This document shows, one piece after another, positions 6,901 through 13,481 of a stretch of 13,663 nt of DNA; position 1 is the first letter of the stretch; each line of letters opens with the position of its first letter. The DNA is from Chromobacteriaceae bacterium. Lineage in GTDB: Bacteria > Pseudomonadota > Gammaproteobacteria > Burkholderiales > Aquaspirillaceae. Made by a program: the position numbers and the translations under genes. Below the pieces are notes generated by a model. It did not search any database. It was not told where the DNA came from and worked only from the letters and a program-made list of their open reading frames with translations. The DNA is taken from contig JASLDQ010000206.1 of the NCBI GenBank assembly GCA_030151505.1, positions 1-13,663 of the forward strand, read 5' to 3'.

Positions 6901-8760
6901 GACGTGTTCGGCAACGGCATGCTGCTGTCCGAGCACATCCGCCTGATCGCCGCCTTCGACCACCGCCACATCTTCCTCGATCCGAATCCGGACGCGGCGG
7001 TGAGTTTCGCCGAGCGCGCCCGTCTGTTCGAACTGCCGCGCTCGAGCTGGGCCGACTACAACCCGGCGCTGATCTCGCAGGGCGGCGGGGTGTTCGACCG
7101 CAAGCTCAAGTCGGTGCCGCTGTCAGCCGAGGTCAAGGCCTGGCTGGAAACCGACCGCGACGAGATGGCGCCCACCGAGCTGATCCACGAGATTCTCAAG
7201 GCGCGCGCCGACCTGCTGTACAACGGCGGCATCGGCACCTATGTGAAGGCCAGCGTCGAAACCCACGCCGACGCGCGCGACCGCGCCACCGACGCGGTGC
7301 GGGTGGACGGCAACGAGCTGAAAGTGCGGGTGGTGGGCGAGGGCTGTAACCTCGGCTGCACCCAGCGCGGCCGCATCGAGTACGCGCTGGGCGGCGGCCG
7401 CATCTGCACCGATGCGATCGACAACTCGGCCGGGGTCGACTGCTCCGACCACGAGGTCAACATCAAGATCCTGCTCGGCAGCGTGATCCAGCAGGGCGAC
7501 ATGACCTTGAAGCAGCGCAACGAGCTGCTGGCCGAGATGACCGACGAAATCGGGCTGCTGGTGCTGCGCAACAACTACCTGCAGACCCAGATGCTCGCAA
7601 TCAACCGCGCCAACGCCCAGTCCATGCTCGGCGCGCAAAGCCGCATGATCGTCCACATGGAAAGGGCCGGCGAACTCAACCGCCGGCTGGAGTACCTGCC
7701 GACCGAAGAGCAGATTTCCGAGCGCCGGCTGGCCCGCCAGGGCCTGACCACGCCGGAAGTGGCGGTGCTGCTGTCCTACAGCAAGATCAGCTTCGACAAG
7801 GCCCTGCTGGCGAGCGATCTGCCGGACGACGACGAGTTCCTGCCGGTGCTGCGCGATTACTTCCCGCTGCCGCTGCAGCAGCGCTTCGCAGCGGCGATGA
7901 GCGCGCATCACCTCAAGCGCGAAATCATCGCCAACCAGCTCGCCAACCGCGTGGTCAACCGCATGGGCACCACCTTCGTGTTCCGCATGCAGGAGGAAAC
8001 CAACGCCAGCGCGGCCGATCTGGCCCGCGCGTTCTGGGCGGCCGACCACATCCTCGGCGGCGAGGCGATGTGGCGCGAGATCGAGGCGCTGGACAACCGT
8101 ATCCCGGCCGATCTGCAGGTCGAATTGATGGTGGAGGTCCGCACCCTGATCGAGCGCGCCAGCCGCTGGCTGCTGCGCAACCGCCGCAGCCATGGGACGG
8201 TGGGCGAGGCCATTGCGCATTACCAGCCGGCGGTGGAGGAGTTGTACTCGCACCTGTTCGAGCTGGTGCCGAGCACGCTCAACACCCGGATCGAGGTGAA
8301 GCAGTCGGCGTGGATGGATGCCGGCCTGCCGGAACAGCTGGCAATGCGGCTGGCGCGGCTGGACCGGGTGCCGGCCTTCTTCGACGTGATCGATCTGGCC
8401 CACAGCCGCAATGTGGCGCTCCCGGTGGCCGCGCAGACCTACTTCGCGCTGGAGCGCGCCTTGCAGTTCGACTGGCTGGGCGAGGCCGTCACCCGTCTGC
8501 CGCGCGACAACCGCTGGCAGTCGCTGGCCCGCACCGCGCTGCGCGACGATCTCTATCGCTTGCGGCGCGAGCTGGCGCTGGCTGCGCTGACCTGCCCGGC
8601 CTGCGGTGACGACAATTACGCCGGAACCTGGCTGGCCGACCGCCAGTCCGCGCTGGATGCCTGCCGCCAGACCCTGACGGAGCTGCGCGCCTATGCCAGC
8701 CTCGATCTGGCCATGTTGTCGGCCGGCATGCGCGAGATCGCCAACCAGCTGATGGACTGA
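3970..8760 (+). CDS. gdhB: NAD-specific glutamate dehydrogenase, large (180-kDa) type
   Basis: This 1596-residue enzyme oxidatively deaminates L-glutamate to 2-oxoglutarate and ammonium with NAD+, the catabolic direction. Its length fits the large bacterial NAD-GDH family (about 1600-1650 residues, homohexameric). The N-terminal half is regulatory with ACT-like parts (VIEIVSDDMPFLIDSIAMLL near 95-115). The catalytic core has GGLRWSDR (802-809), VKAQMVKNSVIVPQGSKGGF (821-840) with Lys residues of the glutamate site, and a dinucleotide-binding GIGDMSG (971-977). VGEGCNLGCTQRGRIEYA (from 1123) and DAIDNSAGVDCSDHEVNIK (1148-1166) are also family motifs. The start ATG is preceded by GAGG with a 5-base gap; the frame stays open 85 codons further up without protein-like sequence. 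Oddities are four Cys at 1126, 1130, 1146 and 1158 and a CPAC pair at 1542-1545. The gene is divergent from a deacylase and an ArgR-like regulator. In P. aeruginosa gdhB is arginine-inducible through ArgR, so the same control is inferred. Confidence 0.96.
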   Translation: MPVSNKTELSTLITAIDDIARHSMSAAEAERMGPVFRAYFEEAEVSDLKRAAPQDLFGAAMAHIDFAGTRRPGQPKVRLYNPEFERHGWQSTHTVIEIVSDDMPFLIDSIAMLLARHNLALHLLVHPVLAVGRNPAGELTEIRRTQDRSLPLESFIHAEIDRVSAPAELTGLQAELEQMLDAIGGVVHDEPAMRARLALLGDELRARPDCTEEAAFIDWLADNHFVLMGFCDYDLIERDGHESLKIVADSGLGILRNQGDKEFSSSFEQLPEAMKSRARDPQALVLNKSQTVSHIHRTAHLDYVAVKKFDAAGNVTGERRLLGLYTASAYHASPKTIPLIRQKIAEVMKLCDFVDDSYKAKTLNFVLETYPRDELFEIPADALYPIAYGLVNLQERPRVRFFARRDRFHRYVSCLVFIPRDSFNTELRLQIERLLLQAFNGTSTEFSVSVADANLARVHYIIHIHGAELPDYDEDDIEAEIARIARGWSEELHQYLIEVRGEETGNRLSEAYRQAFPLAYREEFSARQAVADLAVLDALDAANPLAVKLYKPLGRAAGRHHLKLYRYGEPVSLSTSLPVLENMGVKVQDEHPYRVARADGAELWINDFGLELAGDALEQDAIRDNFQNVLMAVARGQSESDGFNRLALAAGLDWREVMLVRAIAKYLRQAGLTFSQQYIEQCVANYPAITARLVALFHARLDPQRLNAAEAERLLGEIREELGEVANLDEDRILNGFLTVVLAMLRTNYYQQVEGVHKPYLSFKLESGAIPFLPQPRPLYEIWVYGTRVEGIHLRGSKVARGGLRWSDRMEDFRTEVLGLVKAQMVKNSVIVPQGSKGGFVCKQLPPPAEREAWLAEGIACYKTFISGLLDLTDNLVGGKIVPPAGVVRLDADDPYLVVAADKGTATFSDIANSVSQAYGFWLDDAFASGGSAGYDHKKMGITARGAWESVKRHFRHLGVDIQTTDFSVIGIGDMSGDVFGNGMLLSEHIRLIAAFDHRHIFLDPNPDAAVSFAERARLFELPRSSWADYNPALISQGGGVFDRKLKSVPLSAEVKAWLETDRDEMAPTELIHEILKARADLLYNGGIGTYVKASVETHADARDRATDAVRVDGNELKVRVVGEGCNLGCTQRGRIEYALGGGRICTDAIDNSAGVDCSDHEVNIKILLGSVIQQGDMTLKQRNELLAEMTDEIGLLVLRNNYLQTQMLAINRANAQSMLGAQSRMIVHMERAGELNRRLEYLPTEEQISERRLARQGLTTPEVAVLLSYSKISFDKALLASDLPDDDEFLPVLRDYFPLPLQQRFAAAMSAHHLKREIIANQLANRVVNRMGTTFVFRMQEETNASAADLARAFWAADHILGGEAMWREIEALDNRIPADLQVELMVEVRTLIERASRWLLRNRRSHGTVGEAIAHYQPAVEELYSHLFELVPSTLNTRIEVKQSAWMDAGLPEQLAMRLARLDRVPAFFDVIDLAHSRNVALPVAAQTYFALERALQFDWLGEAVTRLPRDNRWQSLARTALRDDLYRLRRELALAALTCPACGDDNYAGTWLADRQSALDACRQTLTELRAYASLDLAMLSAGMREIANQLMD

Positions 8761-8785
8761 TGGCCGGCTGTGATGCTGCATGATG

Positions 8786-8814
8786 AAAAAACCCCGCTGT
8801 TCGGCGGGGTTTTT
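8786..8814 (+). terminator. Bidirectional intrinsic terminator after gdhB
   Basis: An 11-bp perfect stem (8787-8797 with 8804-8814) has arms AAAAACCCCGC and GCGGGGTTTTT around the 6-base loop TGTTCG. It begins about 26 bases after the gdhB stop and ends about 40 bases before the 3' end of the convergent minus-strand gene. The flanking A6 and T5 runs let it act in both directions. Confidence 0.92.
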
Positions 8815-8854
8815 GTTGATGGCGACGACGGGGCCGCAAGCCGGCAGCACAGGC

Positions 8855-9787
8855 TCAGCCTGGCTGCAGGCAGTCCTGTATCTGCTGCTCCAGGCTGTCC
8901 AGCAGGGCGTAGCGGCGGGTGTATTCGCTGCGCTTTTTGCTGGCGATGTCCTCCATCGCCTTGCGCGGAATGGGGAAGGGCACAAGGAAGAAATTACGGT
9001 CGATCTTGCTGGCACCGATGCTTTCCCAAAAGCTGTCGTAGTCGGCCTGAAAATCGCGGCGGTAGCGCCATGAGCTGTAAATGTGCGCGTCCTTGCACAC
9101 GCCGAGAATCTGCCGGCAACCGATGTGCCTGGCGACGCCGACCAGCGCTTCCAGCACCAGGCGTTTGGGGAAGAGGCCGTGGCAGGCCTTGGTGGCGATG
9201 CGGATGCTCTCGTTGCCCTGCTGCTTGTATTCCTTTGCCGGCCCTTGCAGGCCGCCCACCACGATGGCGCTCTGGCCGGCGTGCCGGCAGATGGTGAAGG
9301 TCAGCTTCGCCAGCACCAGCTCCTGCGGGTCGATGAACTGCAGCGACAGTTCGCCTTCCTTGGTGAAGGTGTGGTTGTGGGTCAGGGTGCAGCGGAAATG
9401 GAGTTGGTCCCGCCCTTCCAGCGTGGCCAGCGTCAGGCTGGCCGGCGACAGCAGAACGTTCCGTACGGCCGGGGAGAGGCACTGGACGATATGGTCGTAA
9501 TGGGCGCTGAGCGCTGCCACCTTGCCCCGTGAGTCGAGCGAATGGTAGAGGTAGGGCCGGTGCAGCTTACATGCGAGGCGCGGGCTGGTTTGCAGGTATT
9601 CGAACAACTGCTCCTGCCGGGCCAGCGTGTCCAGCCAGCGCAGGGTCGACGGAAGGGTCAGCGCGCCACGTGCCGCGAATTTGAAGCGGTTCTTGACTTC
9701 GTCGAAGCCGTCCTGCTTGGAAAAGCGGCCAGTGGTCAGTCTCCAGAACAGGCGATAAGGAGACATGCGCGTGGCGGAGTGTGTCAT
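8855..9787 (-). CDS. VirK/YbjX family protein (DUF535)
   Basis: This 310-residue protein matches the VirK/YbjX (DUF535) family by its pattern. It has an N-terminal basic, helical part (FKFAARGALTLPSTLRWLD, 36-53), LSLQFIDPQELVLAKLTFTI (147-166), VVGGLQGPAKEYK (176-188), ATKACHGLFPKRLVLEAL (198-215), YDSFWESIGA (250-259) and the terminal KKRSEYTRRYALLDSL (284-299). Members in Shigella (VirK) and Salmonella (YbjX/VirK) are linked to surface-protein localisation and resistance to host peptides; the biochemical activity is unknown. I see no signal peptide or membrane segment. The start is the ATG at 9787; its ribosome binding site is weak, and Met8 is an alternative. It stands alone: convergent with gdhB, and 361 bp downstream of dut on the same strand. 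Confidence 0.88.
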   Translation of the reverse strand: MTHSATRMSPYRLFWRLTTGRFSKQDGFDEVKNRFKFAARGALTLPSTLRWLDTLARQEQLFEYLQTSPRLACKLHRPYLYHSLDSRGKVAALSAHYDHIVQCLSPAVRNVLLSPASLTLATLEGRDQLHFRCTLTHNHTFTKEGELSLQFIDPQELVLAKLTFTICRHAGQSAIVVGGLQGPAKEYKQQGNESIRIATKACHGLFPKRLVLEALVGVARHIGCRQILGVCKDAHIYSSWRYRRDFQADYDSFWESIGASKIDRNFFLVPFPIPRKAMEDIASKKRSEYTRRYALLDSLEQQIQDCLQPG

Positions 9788-10148
9788 TGGTAACAATTTC
9801 AGGTTGGTGGAGCTGACCGGCGGGATTGTCGGAGCTGGGTGCCTGCGCCCGGCGTGGCAAAGCGCCGGTGGCGTAGTGTTCTGCCTTCGCGTCAGGTCGG
9901 CATTGCTTGGGCGGTGCCGGCTCGAGACACGGAGGCGTGCCGTCTGGCCGCCATTTTGCCTCGCCGGCCGGTTCTTGTCCGGTTCGGGGCGGCGATTCAG
10001 CCTCCGGCGCAAGGGATGCACCAAGGCAGGACATTGAAATGCCGGAGTATTTTCCGGCGATATTCCATATTTGCCCTGCCGGGGCCAAGGGGATAGGCCC
10101 GTCTGTTCCTCCGGATTCTGGCGGCGGTGGCCGGACGGGCCGTGAGGC
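9788..10148. other. Long non-coding stretch between dut and the virK-like gene
   Basis: This 361-bp stretch lies between two minus-strand genes. I find no protein-like ORF; the overlapping frames here are low-complexity, Arg- or Gly-rich shadows. It contains a hairpin just past dut (10096-10141) and a smaller one (GCCGGA 10041-10046 with TCCGGC 10053-10058) in a locally AT-rich patch around 10031-10074. I could not identify a convincing minus-strand promoter for the virK-like gene, though one should lie here. I see no PhoP-type box. Confidence 0.5.
10096..10141 (-). terminator. Imperfect hairpin immediately downstream of dut
   Basis: GGCCCGTC (10096-10103) is the exact reverse complement of GACGGGCC (10134-10141). 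A nested TCCGG/CCGGA pairing is possible inside the loop. The structure begins 7 bases past the dut stop codon, in the right place for an operon 3' end, but there is no T run on the minus strand. It may be a 3'-end-stabilising or Rho-assisted element. Confidence 0.35.
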
Positions 10149-10598
10149 TTACTTCCGGCCGGTCGAGCCGAAGCCGCCCGCCCCGCGTTCGCTCTCGGCG
10201 AAATCGTCCACCAGCTTGAAGTCGACCTGCACCACCGGCACGATCACCATCTGCGCGATGCGTTCCAGCGGGGCCAGGCGGAAGGCTTCGCTGCCGCGGT
10301 TCCAGACCGACACGAAAATCTGGCCCTGATAGTCGGAGTCGATCAGGCCGACCAGATTGCCCAGCACGATGCCGTGCTTGTGACCGAGGCCCGAGCGCGG
10401 CAGGATCATTGCGGCGTAGCCGGGATCCTCGAGGTGGATGGCGATGCCGGTCGGCACCAGCCGGGTCTCGCCCGGCTGCACCACGATGTCGGCGTCGATG
10501 GCGGCGCGCAGGTCCAGCCCGGCGGCACCGGCGGTGGCGTAGGCGGGGAGATTGTCCCTGAGGCGGGCGTCGAGGATTTTCAGGTCGATGGTGGGCAT
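10149..10598 (-). CDS. dut: dUTP diphosphatase (dUTPase)
   Basis: dUTPase hydrolyses dUTP to dUMP and pyrophosphate. This keeps uracil out of DNA and supplies dUMP to thymidylate synthase. The 149-residue length and all five trimeric-dUTPase motifs are present: AGLDLRA (26-32), [10 protein letters not shown] (67-76), [11 protein letters not shown] (84-94) with the catalytic Asp in the Y/D region, [10 protein letters not shown] (113-122) and the C-terminal [10 protein letters not shown] (138-147). The ATG at 10598 has AAGGAA 4 bases upstream. It is the last gene of a minus-strand operon, 22 bases behind a DHFR-like reductase and further from coaBC. In E. coli, dut follows coaBC directly. Confidence 0.97.
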   Translation of the reverse strand: MPTIDLKILDARLRDNLPAYATAGAAGLDLRAAIDADIVVQPGETRLVPTGIAIHLEDPGYAAMILPRSGLGHKHGIVLGNLVGLIDSDYQGQIFVSVWNRGSEAFRLAPLERIAQMVIVPVVQVDFKLVDDFAESERGAGGFGSTGRK

Positions 10599-10620
10599 GG
10601 TGTTCCTTGTCGGTAGACAG

Positions 10621-11154
10621 TCAGTCGGGACGGCGGTAGTGCAGCATGACGACGCCGTCGGTGTGCGGAGTGCAGCGCTGGAACGCGAGGCGGGCCGGCT
10701 CCCGGTCGGAATCGGCCGGCCAGAGCGGGATGCCGCTGCCCAGCAGCTGCGGGATCAGGGCGATCATGTAGTCGTCGATCAGGCCGGCCTGCTGGAAGGC
10801 CTGCACCAGTTGCCCGCCGCCGACCAGCCAGATGTCGCGGCCGGGTTGCTGGCGCAGCTCCCGCAGCAGGTCGGCCGGGGTTTTGTCGGTGAAGTGCACG
10901 CCGGGTGCTGCGGCCAGCAGGCCGGGGTGGCGGGTGAGGACGTGGCAGGCCTTGGCCGGATACGGCCATTCGCCGAGCCGGTCGACCACCTCGTAGGTGC
11001 GGTGGCCCATCAGCAGGGTGTCGACGCCGGCGAGAAATTCGCCGTAGCCGAAATCGTCCCGGTCGCTGGGCCGGGGCAGCCATTCCAGCTCGTCGTGCCG
11101 GCCGGCGATGTAGCCGTCGAGGCTGACGGCGATGTAGAGCTTGAGGCGGCGCAT
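10621..11154 (-). CDS. Dihydrofolate reductase family protein (RibD C-terminal-like)
   Basis: This 177-residue protein has the RibD_C/DHFR-like fold. Supporting sequence: [12 protein letters not shown] (7-18) at the first strand and loop, [14 protein letters not shown] (45-58) for nucleotide binding, [13 protein letters not shown] (108-120) as the glycine-rich NADPH loop, and [13 protein letters not shown] (133-145). This is the YwjB/YyaP-type branch rather than classical FolA. The natural substrate is not established; pteridine or flavin-precursor reduction with NADPH is inferred from the fold. The ATG at 11154 is preceded by AAGGAG at 5 bases. It sits 17 bases behind coaBC and 22 bases before dut, so it is almost certainly cotranscribed. 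Because dUMP methylation consumes reduced folate, a folate-related role would fit, but this is a guess. Confidence 0.88.
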   Translation of the reverse strand: MRRLKLYIAVSLDGYIAGRHDELEWLPRPSDRDDFGYGEFLAGVDTLLMGHRTYEVVDRLGEWPYPAKACHVLTRHPGLLAAAPGVHFTDKTPADLLRELRQQPGRDIWLVGGGQLVQAFQQAGLIDDYMIALIPQLLGSGIPLWPADSDREPARLAFQRCTPHTDGVVMLHYRRPD

Positions 11155-11171
11155 GGCGGCTCCTTGGTGGT

Positions 11172-12350
11172 TCAGGCGAGCAGACGGGCCAGATGGGCGA
11201 CGATTTCGCGTGCGGCGTCGTCCTTGTCCATTCGGGGCAGCGGATGCTGGCCGGCGTCGTCGAGCAGGATGATCTCGTTGTCGTCCGCCCCCATTGCCGT
11301 CTGCGCCAGATTGGCGACCAGAAGCGGCAACTTCTTCTTTTTACGTTTCTTTTCGGCAAAGTCGAGCAGGTTCTGGCTCTCGGCGGCAAAGCCGACGCAG
11401 AACGGAGCCTCCGGCCGGGCGGCGACGCTGGCAAGGATGTCGGGGTTTTCGACCAGCGCGAGCGCCGGTGGTTCGCCGCCGTTCTTTTTCAGTTTGTGCT
11501 CGCTGGCGTTGGCGACGCGGTAGTCGGCCACCGCCGCCACGCCGATGAATACGTCCTGTCCGGGCAGCTGCGCCTCCACCGCCGCCTGCATGTCCCGCGC
11601 GCCCTGCACGCCGATGCGGTTCACCCCCCACGGGGCGGCCAGCGCGGTCGGGCCCGACACCAGCGTCACTTCCGCGCCGGCGTCGCGACAGGCGCGCGCC
11701 AGCGCGTAGCCCATCTTGCCGCTGGAGATATTGGTGATGCCGCGTACCGGATCGATCGCCTCGAAGGTCGGTCCGGCGGTCAGCAGCACGCGGCGGCCGG
11801 CCAGGAGGCGGGGGGCGAAGAAGCCCTGCACCAGATCGGCCAGATCGGCCGCTTCCAGCATGCGCCCGTCGCCGACCTCGCCGCAGGCCTGCTCGCCGTT
11901 GCCGGGACCGAACACGGTGATGCCGTCGGCGCGCAGTTGCGCGACATTGCGCTGGTTGGCGGGGTTGTCCCACATCTGCTTGTTCATGGCCGGGGCGACG
12001 ATCAGCGGGCAGGTGCGGGCGGCTGCCAATGTGCCGATCAGGTCGCTGCACAGGCCGTGGGCGAGCTTGGCCAGCATGTCGGCGCTGGCCGGGGCGATCA
12101 GCATCGCGTCGGCGCGGCGCGTCAGGTCAATGTGGGCCATGCCGTTGTCGGGGCGGGTGTCCCACGGGTCGGTGTAGACCGGATGGCCGGACAGGGCCTG
12201 GAAGGTGGCGGTCCCGACGAAATGGGTGGCGGCTTCGCTCATCGCCACCTCGACGGTGTGGCCGGCGCGGGTCAGGAGCCGCACCAGCTCGCAGCTCTTG
12301 TAGGCGGCCACGCCACCGCTCACGCCGAGCAGGATGTGTCGTTTCTGCAT
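11172..12350 (-). CDS. coaBC: Bifunctional phosphopantothenoylcysteine decarboxylase/synthetase
   Basis: CoaBC makes 4'-phosphopantetheine in CoA synthesis. The CoaB half joins 4'-phosphopantothenate and Cys using CTP, and the FMN-dependent CoaC half decarboxylates the product. At 392 residues it has the usual length. The CoaC part (1-180) shows [13 protein letters not shown] (7-19), the active-site His73 (MAHIDLTR), PAMNKQMW (120-127) and the flap Cys156 ([10 protein letters not shown]). The CoaB part shows [19 protein letters not shown] (189-207), [11 protein letters not shown] (208-218) and the KLKK motif (286-289) with its catalytic Lys. A Lys/Arg run (EKKRKKKKL, 333-341) sits on a surface position. 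The ATG at 12350 begins the conserved N-terminus; its ribosome binding site is weak. The frame stays open upstream only as the antisense of radC. It heads an operon with the reductase and dut, and is divergent from radC. Confidence 0.97.
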   Translation of the reverse strand: MQKRHILLGVSGGVAAYKSCELVRLLTRAGHTVEVAMSEAATHFVGTATFQALSGHPVYTDPWDTRPDNGMAHIDLTRRADAMLIAPASADMLAKLAHGLCSDLIGTLAAARTCPLIVAPAMNKQMWDNPANQRNVAQLRADGITVFGPGNGEQACGEVGDGRMLEAADLADLVQGFFAPRLLAGRRVLLTAGPTFEAIDPVRGITNISSGKMGYALARACRDAGAEVTLVSGPTALAAPWGVNRIGVQGARDMQAAVEAQLPGQDVFIGVAAVADYRVANASEHKLKKNGGEPPALALVENPDILASVAARPEAPFCVGFAAESQNLLDFAEKKRKKKKLPLLVANLAQTAMGADDNEIILLDDAGQHPLPRMDKDDAAREIVAHLARLLA

Positions 12351-12524
12351 ATTGATCGTCCGCCCCTGATTCCGCGAGGCGCCGGCCGGCCGGATGGCGC
12401 GCGGCACTGTGTCGTTTCCGCCCCATCGCCGGTTGTTCGGGGTGTGGGCGCGAAGTGTAACCAAGGCGGCGGTATCCGGCCATGTTATGTTATTGGCATT
12501 AATATGGCCGAAAAGGAGGCCGGG
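12351..12524. other. Divergent coaBC/radC intergenic region
   Basis: This 174-bp region must hold the promoters of both genes, but no pair of hexamers stands out enough to name. An inverted repeat CGGCCAT (12477-12483) / ATGGCCG (12504-12510) with a 20-base AT-rich spacer lies just upstream of radC and could be an operator. It could also be coincidental. Confidence 0.35.
12513..12519 (+). promoter_or_regulatory. Strong ribosome binding site fixing the radC start
   Basis: AAGGAGG lies 5 bases before the ATG at 12525. The upstream in-frame ATG at 12504 has no such site, so translation should begin at 12525. Confidence 0.85.
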
Positions 12525-13199
12525 ATGCCGATCAACGACTGGCCGCTGGCGGAACGCCCGCGCGAAAAACTGCTGGACCGCGGTGCTGTGGCGCTGTCGG
12601 ACGCCGAGTTGCTGGCGATCTTCCTGCGCACCGGCATCAAGGGCAAAAGCGCGGTCGATCTGGCCCGCGAGCTGATGCAGCGTTTCGGCTCGCTCAACCG
12701 GCTGTTCAGCGTCGACGCGGCGACCTTTTCCGCCATGCCGGGGCTGGGGCCGGCCAAGTACGCCCAGTTCGCCGCGGTGGTCGAGCTGGGACGGCGGATT
12801 CTGGCCGAGGAGATGCGGCTCGGCGATGCCTTGCAGAACCCGGCCGCGGTGCGGGATTTTCTGCGGCTGAGCCTGGGTGGACGCGAGCGCGAGGTGTTCG
12901 CCGTGGTGTTCCTGTCGGCACAAAACCGGGTGCTGGGTGTCGAAGAACTGTTCAGCGGCAGCCTGAGCGAGGCCCGCGTCCATCCGCGCGAAGTCGCCAA
13001 GGCGGCCTTGCGCCACAACGCCGCCGCGGTGATCGTCGCGCACAATCATCCGTCCGGCGTGGCCGAACCCAGCAACGCCGACAGAATGCTGACCCGGCAG
13101 CTGGCGGACGCACTAAGCTTGGTAGAGGTACGTCTGCTGGATCACTTCGTCATCGCGGGAAACCGGGCGGAGTCGTTTGCCGAACGGGGGTGGCTGTAA
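12525..13199 (+). CDS. radC: RadC family protein (JAB/MPN metalloprotein domain)
   Basis: This 224-residue RadC has the standard length of about 220-230. The N-terminal half contains a helix-hairpin-helix-like DNA-binding segment ([12 protein letters not shown], 71-82). The C-terminal half is a JAB1/MPN domain with the metal motif HNHPSG, fitting H-x-H-x7-S-x2-D at His173, His175, Ser183 and Asp186, plus an upstream Glu in GVEELFSGS (138-146). Despite its name, a direct DNA-repair role is doubtful and the biochemical function is unknown. The N-terminus [12 protein letters not shown] is typical. Divergence from coaBC matches the order seen in E. coli. A small ORF starts 30 bases downstream and is probably cotranscribed. 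Confidence 0.96.
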   Translation: MPINDWPLAERPREKLLDRGAVALSDAELLAIFLRTGIKGKSAVDLARELMQRFGSLNRLFSVDAATFSAMPGLGPAKYAQFAAVVELGRRILAEEMRLGDALQNPAAVRDFLRLSLGGREREVFAVVFLSAQNRVLGVEELFSGSLSEARVHPREVAKAALRHNAAAVIVAHNHPSGVAEPSNADRMLTRQLADALSLVEVRLLDHFVIAGNRAESFAERGWL

Positions 13200-13229
13200 A
13201 ACGTAAAACGTCGAACAGGGAGAAGCGCC

Positions 13230-13481
13230 ATGACCATCTTCCAGAATCTGGACAGTGCCGACTACATCGTGGTCAACAACCAGTTGGCCGTTCCCGCCTA
13301 CCGCTGCGCGTCGGAAGACTGCGCCGATGAAGACGATATTGCGCTGGAGTGCCGCATCGGCAGCCTTTCTTTGACCATGACCGTGGCCGATTTCGAAGAC
13401 GCCGAGCCGATGGCGGATGGCTGCTACTGGATCGAAGGCATAGGCTGCGTGCGCTTTCTGACCCGGCGCGGGCTGCATTAG
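13230..13481 (+). CDS. Small acidic protein of unknown function (83 residues)
   Basis: I do not recognise this family. It begins at an ATG with GGGAG about 7 bases upstream, 30 bases after radC, which suggests cotranscription. The product is acidic (clusters EDCADEDDIALE at 29-40 and DFEDAEP near 54-60), has four cysteines (residues 26, 31, 41 and near 72), no signal peptide and no membrane segment. The alternation of hydrophobic stretches (YIVVNNQLAVPAY; GCYWIEGIGCVRFL) looks like a small beta-rich folded domain rather than noise. Codon use with GC-rich third positions supports a real gene. The opposite-strand frame across the same DNA is Arg/Ser-rich and less protein-like. Confidence 0.7.
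   Translation: MTIFQNLDSADYIVVNNQLAVPAYRCASEDCADEDDIALECRIGSLSLTMTVADFEDAEPMADGCYWIEGIGCVRFLTRRGLH

Noticed and set aside
5332..6969. 545-residue minus-strand open frame inside gdhB
   Set aside because: It is a shadow of the strongly biased codon use of gdhB, rich in His, Gln, Val, Arg and Gly, with no motif and no start signals.
7123..9015. 630-residue minus-strand open frame across the gdhB 3' end
   Set aside because: It crosses the intrinsic terminator and the 3' end of the virK-like gene, and its composition is that of an antisense shadow.
9788..10024. 79-codon N-terminal extension of the virK-like protein
   Set aside because: Arg/Pro-rich sequence with no ribosome binding site. Family homology begins near the Met at 9787.
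11193..12524. Plus-strand extension of RadC over coaBC
   Set aside because: It is antisense to coaBC and low complexity. The strong ribosome binding site at 12513-12519 fixes the start at 12525.
12351..13049. Minus-strand extension of CoaBC over radC
   Set aside because: It is antisense to radC. The conserved CoaBC N-terminus ([17 protein letters not shown]) begins at the ATG at 12350.
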